From Thermoleophilia bacterium (GTDB lineage Bacteria; Actinomycetota; Thermoleophilia; Gaiellales; JAICJC01): a DNA stretch of 14,433 bases. The position numbers and the translations under genes were made by a program. Below are positions 6,404 to 13,227 of the stretch, piece by piece (position 1 is the first letter of the stretch; each line of letters starts with the position of its first letter). The notes beneath the pieces are model-generated. The model was not told the DNA's origin, made no database searches, and saw only the letters and a program-made list of their open reading frames with translations. The stretch is from positions 1 through 14,433 of the forward strand of contig JAICJM010000095.1 of the NCBI GenBank assembly GCA_025928435.1. Reading direction: 5' to 3'.

Positions 6404-8314
6404 TCACCCGCCCGTCGCGGCCGACGGCGTGTGGCCCATCTCGGCCAGCACCTGGCCGAGATCGTCGAGCACCGTCGCGTCCTCGATGGTGGCGGGCATG
6501 CGCCACTCCTCGCCGTCCGCCATCTTGCGGATCGTGCCGCGCAGGATCTTGCCGGAGCGCGTCTTCGGGAGCGCGTGGACGATCCGGACGTCCTTGAATG
6601 CCGCCACGGGGCCGATCTCGTCGCGGACGCGGGCGACGAGCTCCGAGGCGATGTCCCGGTGCTCGCGCTCGACGCCGGATTTCAGCACGGCGAGGCCGAT
6701 CGGCACCTGGCCCTTGAGGTCGTCGGCGATCCCGACGACGGCGCACTCGGCCACGTCCGGGTGCGCGGCGACCACCTCCTCGATCGCCCCGGTGGACAGC
6801 CGGTGCCCGGCGGTGTTGATGACATCGTCGGTGCGGCTCATGACGTACACGTAGCCGTCATCGTCGATGTACCCCGCGTCGGCGGTGAGGTAGTAGCCGT
6901 CGTACTGGGACAGATAGGCCTCGACCCAGCGCTGATCGCTGCCCCAGAGCGTGGGGCTGCAGCCGGGCGGCAGCGGCAGCTTCACGCACAGCGAGCCGAT
7001 CTCCCCCGCGGGCGCCTCCCTCCCCCCGTCGTCGAGCACGCGCAGGTCGTAGCCCGGGACCGCCTTCGCGGAGGAGCCGGGCCGCACCGGCAGGCGTTCG
7101 AGGCCGACGCAGTTGGCCGTGATCGCCCAGCCGGTCTCGGTCTGCCACCAGTGGTCGATCACGGGCCGTCCCAGGCTGCGCTCGGCCCACGCCAGGGTAT
7201 CCGGGTCGCACCGCTCACCGGCCAGGAACAGGGTGCGCATCCGCGTCAGATCGTGGTCGCGCAGGAGCTCGGCGCGCGAGTCCTCCCGCTTGATCGCCCG
7301 GATTGCGGTGGGGGCGGTGAAGAGCACGTCCACGCCATGGTCCGCACACACGCGCCAGAACGCGCCGGCGTCGGGGGTGCCGACCGGCTTGCCCTCGTAC
7401 AGGACGGTCGTACAGCCCTGCAAGAGCGGCCCGTAGACGATGTAGGAGTGACCGACCACCCAGCCGATGTCCGACGCCGCCCAGTAGACGTCGCCCGGCT
7501 CGGCGCCGTAGATCGCCCCCATCGACCACTTGAGCGCCACGGCATATCCGCCCGTGTCGCGCACGATGCCCTTCGGCAGGCCGGTGGTGCCCGAGGTGTA
7601 GAGGACGTACAACGGATCGGTCGCCTCGACCGGGACGCACCCGGCCGGCTCGGCCCCCTCGAGCGCCTGGTCCCAGGCCACGTCCCGGCCCTCGACCAGG
7701 TCGGCCTCGTGCTCGGGACGCTGGACGATGAGGCAGCGCGGATGCTCGTCCCCGACCAGGTCGAGCGCGCGGTTCAGCAGCGGCGCGTACTCGACGACCC
7801 GCGATCGCTCGATCCCGCACGATGCCGCCACGATCAGCCGGGGCCGGCAATCCGCAATGCGCGACGCGAGCTCGTTCGCGGCGAACCCGCCGAACACCAC
7901 CGAGTGGATGGCCCCGAGCCGGGCGCAGGCCATCATGGCCATGACGGCCTCCGGCACCATCGGCATGTAGATGACGACCCGGTCGCCCCGCTCGACGCCG
8001 AGCCGCCGGAACGCTCCCGCCACCCGGGCGGTCTCGTCCAGGAGCTCCCGGTAGGTGTAGGAGCGCACCCGCCCCGTGACCGGGCTGTCGTAGATCAGCG
8101 CCGCCTGCTCGCCGCGTCCGTCGCGGACGTGCCGGTCGAGCAGGTTGAAGCACATGTTGAGCCGTCCGTCCGGAAACCACCGGTACAGCGGCGAGCCGCT
8201 CGCGTCCAGCGCCGCCTCCGGCTCGCGCTCCCACTCCACGGCGTTCGCGAGCTCGAGCCAGAACGACTCCGGATCCCGCTGCCAGCGGCGGTAGGTCTCG
8301 TCGTACCCACCCAC
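6404..8314 (-). CDS. prpE: Propionyl-CoA (short-chain acyl-CoA) synthetase, PrpE/ACSS3-like
   Basis: Activates a short-chain carboxylate with ATP and CoA via an acyl-adenylate; cytosolic. Features counted from the GTG at 8314 (636 residues): N-terminal acetyl-CoA synthetase cap (first about 60 residues), phosphate loop YTSGTTGLPKG (239-249), core motif DHWWQTETG (387-395), and the C-terminal lid with TRSGKILRGT, where K589 is the catalytic and acetyl-regulated lysine. Stretches such as KGIVRDTGGYAVALKWSM, ASDIGWVVGHSYIVYGPLL and GKPVGTPDAGAFWRV are characteristic of PrpE/ACSS3 rather than Acs, hence propionate (or butyrate) is preferred to acetate. A GTG at 8323 in frame would add three residues, but it overlaps a likely -10 hexamer; AAGGTGG before 8314 could also act as a ribosome site. 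No methylcitrate-cycle or propionyl-CoA carboxylase genes are nearby. A hairpin follows the stop. Confidence 0.88.
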   Translation of the reverse strand: MGGYDETYRRWQRDPESFWLELANAVEWEREPEAALDASGSPLYRWFPDGRLNMCFNLLDRHVRDGRGEQAALIYDSPVTGRVRSYTYRELLDETARVAGAFRRLGVERGDRVVIYMPMVPEAVMAMMACARLGAIHSVVFGGFAANELASRIADCRPRLIVAASCGIERSRVVEYAPLLNRALDLVGDEHPRCLIVQRPEHEADLVEGRDVAWDQALEGAEPAGCVPVEATDPLYVLYTSGTTGLPKGIVRDTGGYAVALKWSMGAIYGAEPGDVYWAASDIGWVVGHSYIVYGPLLQGCTTVLYEGKPVGTPDAGAFWRVCADHGVDVLFTAPTAIRAIKREDSRAELLRDHDLTRMRTLFLAGERCDPDTLAWAERSLGRPVIDHWWQTETGWAITANCVGLERLPVRPGSSAKAVPGYDLRVLDDGGREAPAGEIGSLCVKLPLPPGCSPTLWGSDQRWVEAYLSQYDGYYLTADAGYIDDDGYVYVMSRTDDVINTAGHRLSTGAIEEVVAAHPDVAECAVVGIADDLKGQVPIGLAVLKSGVEREHRDIASELVARVRDEIGPVAAFKDVRIVHALPKTRSGKILRGTIRKMADGEEWRMPATIEDATVLDDLGQVLAEMGHTPSAATGG

Positions 8315-8321
8315 GAGGGCC

Positions 8322-8327
8322 ACCTTA
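8322..8327 (-). promoter_or_regulatory. -10 element for the prpE-like gene
   Basis: Minus-strand TAAGGT, seven bases (GGCCCTC) before the GTG at 8314, fits the leaderless arrangement seen at four other genes here. The evidence is weaker because TAAGGTGG also reads as a ribosome-binding site and there is no clear -35. Confidence 0.35.
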
Positions 8328-8339
8328 CACCCATGCCGG

Positions 8340-8374
8340 CGTCCGGGCCTGACCCCGATTTCCGTCGCCGGACG
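8340..8374. terminator. Inverted repeat in the chemoreceptor-prpE gap
   Basis: CGTCCGG (8340-8346) and CCGGACG (8368-8374) form a perfect 7-bp inverted repeat around 21 bases, directly after the 3' end of the chemoreceptor gene. The loop contains the reverse complement of GGGGTCAGGCCC (8345-8356), a relative of the palindromes at 2129 and 6356. It may terminate the chemoreceptor transcript or be a dispersed palindromic element. Confidence 0.4.
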
Positions 8375-8383
8375 GTGGTGGCC

Positions 8384-10089
8384 CTAGGCGGCGACCGTGA
8401 ACTCGGCGACCAGCCGGGTCAGCTCCTCGGCCGTGGTCGCGAGCTCCTGCGCGGAGGCCGCGATCTGCTGGGCGGATGCACTCGTCTGCTCCGTCGAGGC
8501 CTAGACCTGCTCGGTCGAGGCCGACGAGTCCTCGGCGACGGCGGCGACCTCTGCGGTGGCCGCGACGATGTGCGCGATCTGGGTGCGGATGCCGTCCACG
8601 GAGTGGCTGATCTGGATGAAGGCCTCACGCGCCCGCTCCACGGTCACCTCGGACTCCGCCGCCTTGCTCGCGCTCGTCTCGACGACGCCGACCGTGCGGC
8701 CCGTCTCGGCCTGGATCTCACCGATCAGCCCGGCAATGCTCGCGGCCGCCTGCTGCGACTCCTCGGCCAGCTTGCGCACCTCCTCGGCGACGACGGCGAA
8801 GCCGCGGCCCTGCTCGCCGGCGCGGGCGGCCTCGATGGCCGCGTTCAGCGCCAGCAGGTTGGTCTGGCCCGCGATGCCGGTGATCGTCTCGACGATGCCG
8901 CCGATCTGCGCCGACTTGTCGGAGAGCGACCTGATCGCGTCGCTCACGTGGAACGTCGCCTGCCGCAGCTCCTGCATGGCCACGTTTGCCTGCTCGGCCG
9001 CCTCGACTCCCTGCTTGGCCAACTCGTTGGCCTGCTCGGCGGCGTCGCCGGTCTCCGAGCTGGAGGAGCGGGCCTGCTCGACCACGCGGACCTGGCGCTC
9101 GGCGCCGGAGGCGACGTCGGCCACCGCCCGCGCGATCTCGCCGATCGCCCTGCCCGCCTCGTCCGAGGTGGACGCCATCTGCTGCGACGACGAGCCCATC
9201 ACGGTCGCCGCATTCGCGACGCGGCCGACCATCTCGCGCAGGTTGAACGCCATTCGGGCGAAGGCGTTCCCAAGCGCGTCCCGCTCGGACTTCGGCTCCA
9301 CCTCGACCGTCAGATCGCCCGCGGCGATCCGCTCGGCGGCGGCCGCCATGCCCTTCAGGTAGTCGACCATCGTCTCGAAGGCGTCAGCCGTCTCGGCCAG
9401 CTCGTCCCGGCCCGCCACCGAGAGCGACTGCTCCACGTCCCCTTCCGCGATCCCGCGCGCCGCCCGCAGCATCTGGCCGACGCCGGCGGCGATCTTCCGC
9501 GACAGCAGGAACGCGAGGGCCCCGGCGAACAGCACGGCGGCGAGCCCGAGCCCGAGCAGCCACCAGGTCGTGGACGACCTGGTCGCGTCGAAGCTCGACA
9601 CGGCCTGCGACTCTTCCGTCTGCACACTCGTCTGGTACCCGGTCAGCGCCGCCACGAGCGCGTCCGAGGCGTCGTTGCCCGGGCCCGCGACCAGCGACAC
9701 GGCATCGGCCTTGTCACCCGCCTGCACCGCCGACCACAGCTCGTCGTTGATGCGCGTCCAGCGGCGGAACGCGTAGTCGATCTTCCGGATCGCGTGCTGC
9801 TCCCGGGACCCCGACAGCTTCTTCAGCTTCGCGATAGCGGACTTGTACACGCCGAGGTCGCTGAGGAAGTCCGCGTGCGAGCCGGGGATGATCGTGTAGC
9901 GGGCATGTCCGCCGCCGCCGAACGGGCCGCGTCGGCCGCCAGCACCTTCGGGACGCTGTTCCCCGAGATCCGCCCGCTCGCGGAACCGAGCGAGGACATC
10001 GCGTAGAGCGCGACGGCGACAGCCGCCACCAGCATCACCACGACCACGCCGAACCCGCCAAAGAGCTTTGCCCGAACTGAAAACCTCAT
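8384..10089 (-). pseudogene. Methyl-accepting chemotaxis protein, broken by a frameshift and an in-frame TAG
   Basis: Transmembrane chemoreceptor that would signal to CheA/CheW. The ATG at 10089 has AGAGGAG just upstream and encodes [20 protein letters not shown], a first membrane helix. This frame runs to about 9904, then the coding frame shifts at a CCC run (9901-9903); the protein continues in the next minus frame from CGC-TAC (9901). From there follow a periplasmic four-helix sensor region, a second helix ([20 protein letters not shown]), one or two HAMP segments, and a signalling domain with the conserved tip [20 protein letters not shown]. An in-frame TAG at 8501-8503 replaces the Ser normally found in E-Q-V-S-A-S-T; beyond it 38 typical codons (ASTEQTSASAQQIAAS...) continue to TAG at 8384. 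The tip is intact, so TAG alone might be tolerated, but the frameshift uncouples the N-terminus. Two independent base errors in assembly are the main alternative. Confidence 0.85.
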
Positions 10090-10146
10090 GACTCCTCTGC
10101 CTCCGCGGGGAAAGATCGAGCCCACGACCATCGGGTTCGGCAGGGG

Positions 10147-10173
10147 TTATCGGCGGGACGCCAGGGAGGTTGA
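10147..10173 (-). promoter_or_regulatory. Sigma-28 (FliA/SigD)-type promoter of the chemoreceptor gene
   Basis: The minus strand reads TCAA (10170-10173), 15 bases, then GCCGATAA (10147-10154). GCCGATAA is the exact -10 consensus of FliA, and TAAA-N15 is its usual -35 and spacing; TCAA is a common variant. Transcription would start near 10140, about 50 bases before the ATG at 10089. The gene driven is a chemoreceptor, the class this sigma factor controls, so location and sequence agree. It implies that the organism has, or had, a flagellar regulon. Confidence 0.75.
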
Positions 10174-10227
10174 GCCTCGAACCGTCAGGCGACTGAACAG
10201 ATGGCGGCCGGCTCCCCACCCTGGGGG

Positions 10228-10608
10228 TCATTCATACGAGATCAGCTCGAGCAGCGTCCCGTCCGGATCGCGGAAGTAGACGCTCTGGCCGTCCCCCCGG
10301 GCACCGCCGCGGGCGGCCGGCCCGAGCTCGATCTCGACGCCACGGGCAGCCAGGTGCTCGACCGCCCCCGCGACCGGCCCGTCCCAGACGAAGCAGAGGT
10401 CGCTGTTCCCCGGCCGGACCGGGTCGCGCGCCACCGGCGACGCGTCGACGCCCGGGCCGTGCACGTTCAGCTGCGCCGCGCCGAAGCGGTAGGCATACCC
10501 GGCCCCGCGCCCCACGATCTCGGCGCCGAGAACGTCGCGGTAGAACGCGTTGGAGCGATCCCAGTCGCTGACCGCGATCACGCAGTGGTCGAACCGGATC
10601 TCAGCCAT
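10228..10608 (-). CDS. VOC-superfamily (glyoxalase/dioxygenase fold) protein
   Basis: A 126-residue single-domain member of the vicinal oxygen chelate superfamily. Two beta-alpha-beta-beta-beta modules are visible. The first has [20 protein letters not shown] with H8, then QLNVH with H50. The second ends in [18 protein letters not shown] with E121. H8, H50 and E121 are the positions that usually bind the metal. The exact reaction cannot be deduced; dioxygenase, lyase, isomerase and thiol-transferase relatives share this pattern. ATG at 10608 overlaps the last 8 bases of the agmatinase-like gene (frame GATGGCTGA), so the two are almost certainly one transcript with coupled translation. A short CCCCA/TGGGG hairpin lies at the stop codon. 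Confidence 0.88.
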   Translation of the reverse strand: MAEIRFDHCVIAVSDWDRSNAFYRDVLGAEIVGRGAGYAYRFGAAQLNVHGPGVDASPVARDPVRPGNSDLCFVWDGPVAGAVEHLAARGVEIELGPAARGGARGDGQSVYFRDPDGTLLELISYE

Positions 10609-11545
10609 CGCGGCGGCGGATGGCCAGCAGCGAGAGCATCTCGTGGCACACCGTCGCGGCCAGCCACGACGTGATCCCGGCCGGGTCGTACGCCGGCGCC
10701 ACCTCGACGCAGTCGAAGGCGCGGAAGTCGATGCCCGTCAGCGCCCGCACGTAGGAGAGCGCCTGCGCGCTCGTCGGCCCGCCCACCTCGGGCGTGCCGG
10801 TGCCGGGCGCGAACGCCGGGTCGACGAAGTCGATGTCGAACGAGAAGAACGCCGGCCGGTCGCCGACGCGGGCACGCACGCGGTCGCCGTACTCCCGCGG
10901 CGTCATCTCGGCCAGCTGCGGCCAGGGGATGGCCTCGTAGCCGAGGCGCCCGGGCTCGGCCTCGTCGGAGGCGCCGTAGAGGGTGCCGCGCATGCCCGCC
11001 TGCACCGACGCGGACGGGTCGACGAGCCCCTCCTCGGCCGCCCGCCGGAAGATCGTGCCGTGGAAGTAGCGGGCGCCGTAGTAGGCGTCCCACACGTCGG
11101 CATGCGCATCCAGATGCACGAGCGCCAGCGGCCCGTGCGCCGCCGCGGCGGCCCGCAGCTCGGCGAGCACCATCGAGTGGTCGCCGCCGATGCAGATCGG
11201 CGTCACCCCGGCGCGTTGGACCGGGTCGAGGAAGGCCCGGATCCGCGTCAGCGTCTCCTCGTGGTACCCGGGCACCGTCGGCGAATCGCCGAAGTCGACC
11301 ATCGACAGGTGCTCGGCGACGTCGACGCCGAGCACCGGGTTGTACGGCCGCAGCAGCACGGAGGCCGAGCGGACGCCCTCGGGCCCGAACCGGGCGCCGG
11401 AGCGGAACGACACCGCGTCGTCGGTGGGGATGCCGATCATCGCCACGTCGACGTCCTCGAGCGACTCCCGCAGCGGCAACCGCATGAACGTGCGCGGCCC
11501 GCTGAAGCGGGGAGTCTGGCTCGAATCGGCGGGGCCGTAACGCAC
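10601..11545 (-). CDS. speB: Agmatinase/ureohydrolase-family enzyme
   Basis: A manganese ureohydrolase of 314 residues that would cleave a guanidino compound (agmatine or a relative such as guanidinobutyrate) to urea plus amine. All metal-binding signatures are visible: GGDHS with D122 and H123, HLDAHADVWD with D146, H148 and D150, and SFDIDFVDP with D237 and D239, followed by APGTGTPEVGG, which is typical of agmatinases rather than arginases. E281 in CVEVAPAYD is also conserved. The GTG at 11545 is chosen because the protein then begins shortly before the conserved domain and the codon lies 7 bases after a TACGAT hexamer. The frame stays open further upstream but there it is antisense to the SDR gene. 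No arginine decarboxylase is nearby. Its end overlaps the VOC gene by 8 bases. Confidence 0.88.
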   Translation of the reverse strand: MRYGPADSSQTPRFSGPRTFMRLPLRESLEDVDVAMIGIPTDDAVSFRSGARFGPEGVRSASVLLRPYNPVLGVDVAEHLSMVDFGDSPTVPGYHEETLTRIRAFLDPVQRAGVTPICIGGDHSMVLAELRAAAAAHGPLALVHLDAHADVWDAYYGARYFHGTIFRRAAEEGLVDPSASVQAGMRGTLYGASDEAEPGRLGYEAIPWPQLAEMTPREYGDRVRARVGDRPAFFSFDIDFVDPAFAPGTGTPEVGGPTSAQALSYVRALTGIDFRAFDCVEVAPAYDPAGITSWLAATVCHEMLSLLAIRRRDG

Positions 11546-11552
11546 GGCGGGG

Positions 11553-11564
11553 ATCGTATAGCCT
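11553..11564. promoter_or_regulatory. Abutting divergent -10 elements for the agmatinase and SDR genes
   Basis: The 25-base gap between the two start codons (11546-11570) contains TAGCCT on the plus strand (11559-11564), 6 bases before the SDR ATG. On the minus strand it contains TACGAT (11553-11558), 7 bases before the agmatinase GTG. The two hexamers touch without a base between them. Both mRNAs would be leaderless, and the two promoters could hardly be occupied together. No classic -35 is visible on either side; each would lie within the opposite gene. Confidence 0.5.
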
Positions 11565-11570
11565 CGCCCG

Positions 11571-12335
11571 ATGGATCTGGCGCTCTCGGGGACGGCGGCC
11601 ATCATCGGCGGCGCGTCGTCGGGGATCGGGCTCGGCATCGCCAGAGCGCTCGCGGCCGAGGGGTGCGCCGTCACCGCCGTCGCCCGCGGGCAGGAGCGGC
11701 TCGAGCGGGCGGCTACCGAGATCGGCCAGGGCACGATCGCACTCGCCGGCGACGTGCGTGACACCGCCTTCCAGCGCCGGGTCGTCGACGACACCGTCGC
11801 GGCCCGCGGCCGGCTCGACATCCTCGTGAACAACGCGGGTGGTCCGCCGCCCGGCACGTTCGAGGAGACACCCGACGAGGCCTGGGTCGACGCCTTCGAG
11901 CTGTCGCTGCGCGCCGGCGTGCGCATGACCCGGCTGGCACTCCCCCACCTGCGTGCGAGCGGGCGGGGCCGGATCGTCAACATCACGTCGTCGTCCGTGC
12001 GCGAGCCGATCCCGCACCTGATGCTTTCGAACGCGATCCGCCCCGGAGTGGTCGGCTGGGCGAAGACGCTCGCCCGGGAGCTCGGGCCGGACGGGATCAC
12101 CGTGAACACGATCGCGCCGGGCAAGATCGACACGAGCCGCGTGCGCGAGCTGTGGTCGCACTTCCCCGATCCCGCCGCGGCCGAGCGGCGCGACACCGAG
12201 GCCGTGCCGGCCCGCCGGCTGGGGCGGCCCGACGAGATCGGCGCCGCGGTCGCGTTCCTGTGCTCGGCCCAGGCGGCCTACATCTCGGGTGTCGTGCTCC
12301 CGGTCGACGGGGGCTTCCTGCGCGGCCTCTGGTAG
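11571..12335 (+). CDS. SDR-family protein (FabG-like) lacking the catalytic Tyr and Lys
   Basis: A 254-residue short-chain dehydrogenase/reductase fold. Cofactor motifs are normal: GASSGIG (14-20) and NNAG (87-90), with D61-V at the adenine pocket. VNTIAPGKIDT (178-188) and the C-terminal VLPVDGGFLRG are family-typical. The catalytic segment is not: after S140 the Y-x3-K motif expected at 153-157 reads SNAIR, so Tyr is Ser and Lys is Arg, while the helix after it (VVGWAKTLARELGPDGITVN) aligns without gaps. From memory a set of FabG-like proteins with SNxxR exists, so this may be an inherited subfamily and not decay. Its reaction is unknown; it may bind NAD(P) with altered or no redox activity. 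The ATG start is 6 bases after TAGCCT with no Shine-Dalgarno. Gene context (agmatinase, rhomboid) gives no substrate. Confidence 0.88.
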   Translation: MDLALSGTAAIIGGASSGIGLGIARALAAEGCAVTAVARGQERLERAATEIGQGTIALAGDVRDTAFQRRVVDDTVAARGRLDILVNNAGGPPPGTFEETPDEAWVDAFELSLRAGVRMTRLALPHLRASGRGRIVNITSSSVREPIPHLMLSNAIRPGVVGWAKTLARELGPDGITVNTIAPGKIDTSRVRELWSHFPDPAAAERRDTEAVPARRLGRPDEIGAAVAFLCSAQAAYISGVVLPVDGGFLRGLW

Positions 12336-12347
12336 CGCGTGTCGCCA

Positions 12348-12369
12348 GGCGGTTTCACAGCCGCCGTTT
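12348..12369 (+). terminator. Weak hairpin after the SDR gene
   Basis: GGCGG (12348-12352) and CCGCC (12361-12365) can pair around an 8-base loop, followed by GTTT. It lies just after the SDR stop codon and before the presumed rhomboid promoter. The stem is short, so this is tentative. Confidence 0.3.
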
Positions 12370-12381
12370 AAGCCGCCCGCC

Positions 12382-12387
12382 TACCAT
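12382..12387 (+). promoter_or_regulatory. -10 element for a leaderless rhomboid gene
   Basis: TACCAT is followed by six bases (TTCCTC) and then GTG at 12394, placing the expected transcription start on the start codon. No ribosome-binding site exists in this interval. TTCACA at 12354-12359 resembles a -35 but is 22 bases away, too far to be convincing. Confidence 0.45.
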
Positions 12388-12393
12388 TTCCTC

Positions 12394-13227
12394 GTGGACG
12401 CCTGCTACCGCCACCCCGACCGTGAGACCGCGCTGCACTGCTCGAACTGCGGCCGGCCGATCTGCGCGGAGTGCATGACGCACGCCGCCGTCGGCATCCG
12501 CTGCCCCGAGTGCGCCGGGCGCACGACGCTGGCGCAGCGGGCCGGGTTCACCATGCCGCGCACGCCCGTCCTCACATACGCGCTGATCGCGGCCAACATC
12601 GCGCTCTTCGCGCTGACGAACCGGATCGGGAGCGGCGGCGGTGGGCTCAACTTCGGCTCCGCCGACCTGAACTCGCTCGGCGACCGGCTCGTGCTGTTCG
12701 GCCCGTCCGTCGCCAGGGGGCAGGATTACCGGCTGCTGACCGCCGCCTTCATCCACTACGGCCTGCTCCACATCGCCTTCAACATGTACGCCCTCTATAT
12801 CCTCGGCACGGCGTTCGAGCGCTACGCGGGCACGCTGCGGTTCGCCGCCGTGTACTTCACCGCCGCCCTGTCCGGCAGCTTCGGCGCGCTGATCCTGACG
12901 CCGCATTCGGCCACGGCGGGGGCGTCGGGCGCCATCTTCGGCATCATGGGGGCGCTCTTCGTGCTCGAGCGGCAGCGGGGCATGGCCCTGCTCCAGAGCC
13001 CGATCACCGGCTGGATCGTCGTCAACCTCATCTTCACGTTCGGCTTCCCCGGGATCTCGGTCGGCGGCCACGTCGGCGGCCTGATCGGCGGCGGCCTGGC
13101 CGGGTTCGCGCTCTCGGGCTACGGTCGCAGCCACATGGCCTACGGCCGCCTCGGCGTCCTGTCCGTGCTCGGCATCGCCGCGATCGCCGTCGCATCGGTG
13201 GCCGGGTCGCTCGCGGTCGCCGGATGA
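12394..13227 (+). CDS. Rhomboid-family intramembrane serine protease with N-terminal B-box-like zinc finger
   Basis: A 277-residue polytopic membrane protein. Residues 4-40 form a Cys/His cluster (C4, H7, C16, C19, C24, C27, H30, C37, C40) like the B-box zinc finger found before some bacterial rhomboids. The membrane domain follows: a first helix at about 58-74, the HYGLLHIAFNMYALYILG segment with H126 and N130, the catalytic serine S178 in GASGAIFG, and the partner H226 in VGGHVGG. The Ser-His dyad is complete, so it should be active, cleaving transmembrane substrates within the bilayer; the finger probably recruits partners on the cytosolic side. GTG at 12394 is chosen because it starts just before the finger and 6 bases after TACCAT. 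The open frame back to 12289 overlaps the SDR gene and looks non-coding. The stop overlaps the next gene as ATGA. Confidence 0.93.
   Translation: MDACYRHPDRETALHCSNCGRPICAECMTHAAVGIRCPECAGRTTLAQRAGFTMPRTPVLTYALIAANIALFALTNRIGSGGGGLNFGSADLNSLGDRLVLFGPSVARGQDYRLLTAAFIHYGLLHIAFNMYALYILGTAFERYAGTLRFAAVYFTAALSGSFGALILTPHSATAGASGAIFGIMGALFVLERQRGMALLQSPITGWIVVNLIFTFGFPGISVGGHVGGLIGGGLAGFALSGYGRSHMAYGRLGVLSVLGIAAIAVASVAGSLAVAG

Noticed and set aside
8501..8503. TAG as a programmed read-through or pyrrolysine codon in the chemoreceptor
   Set aside because: The expected residue is an ordinary Ser one base away, there is no read-through context, and the same gene carries an unrelated frameshift, so mutation or sequence error is simpler.
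4865..10006. A 1713-codon stop-free frame on the plus strand
   Set aside because: It lies antisense to rsgA's leader, the sulfatase-like, prpE-like and chemoreceptor genes. Its product is a low-complexity Arg/Gly/Ala/Asp mixture with no domain, as expected when high third-position GC removes stop codons.
10214..10226. CCCCA-ccc-TGGGG hairpin at the VOC stop codon
   Set aside because: Only 5 bp with no T-tract; too weak to call a terminator by itself in DNA this GC-rich.
10090..10227. Possible c-di-GMP or other riboswitch upstream of the chemoreceptor
   Set aside because: I looked for the conserved GEMM-type core sequences and did not find them; the sigma-28 promoter explains the most regular part of the region.
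12355..13134. 259-codon minus-strand frame opposite the rhomboid gene
   Set aside because: Shadow frame; charged low-complexity translation and no initiation signals, while the plus strand has a complete protease active site.
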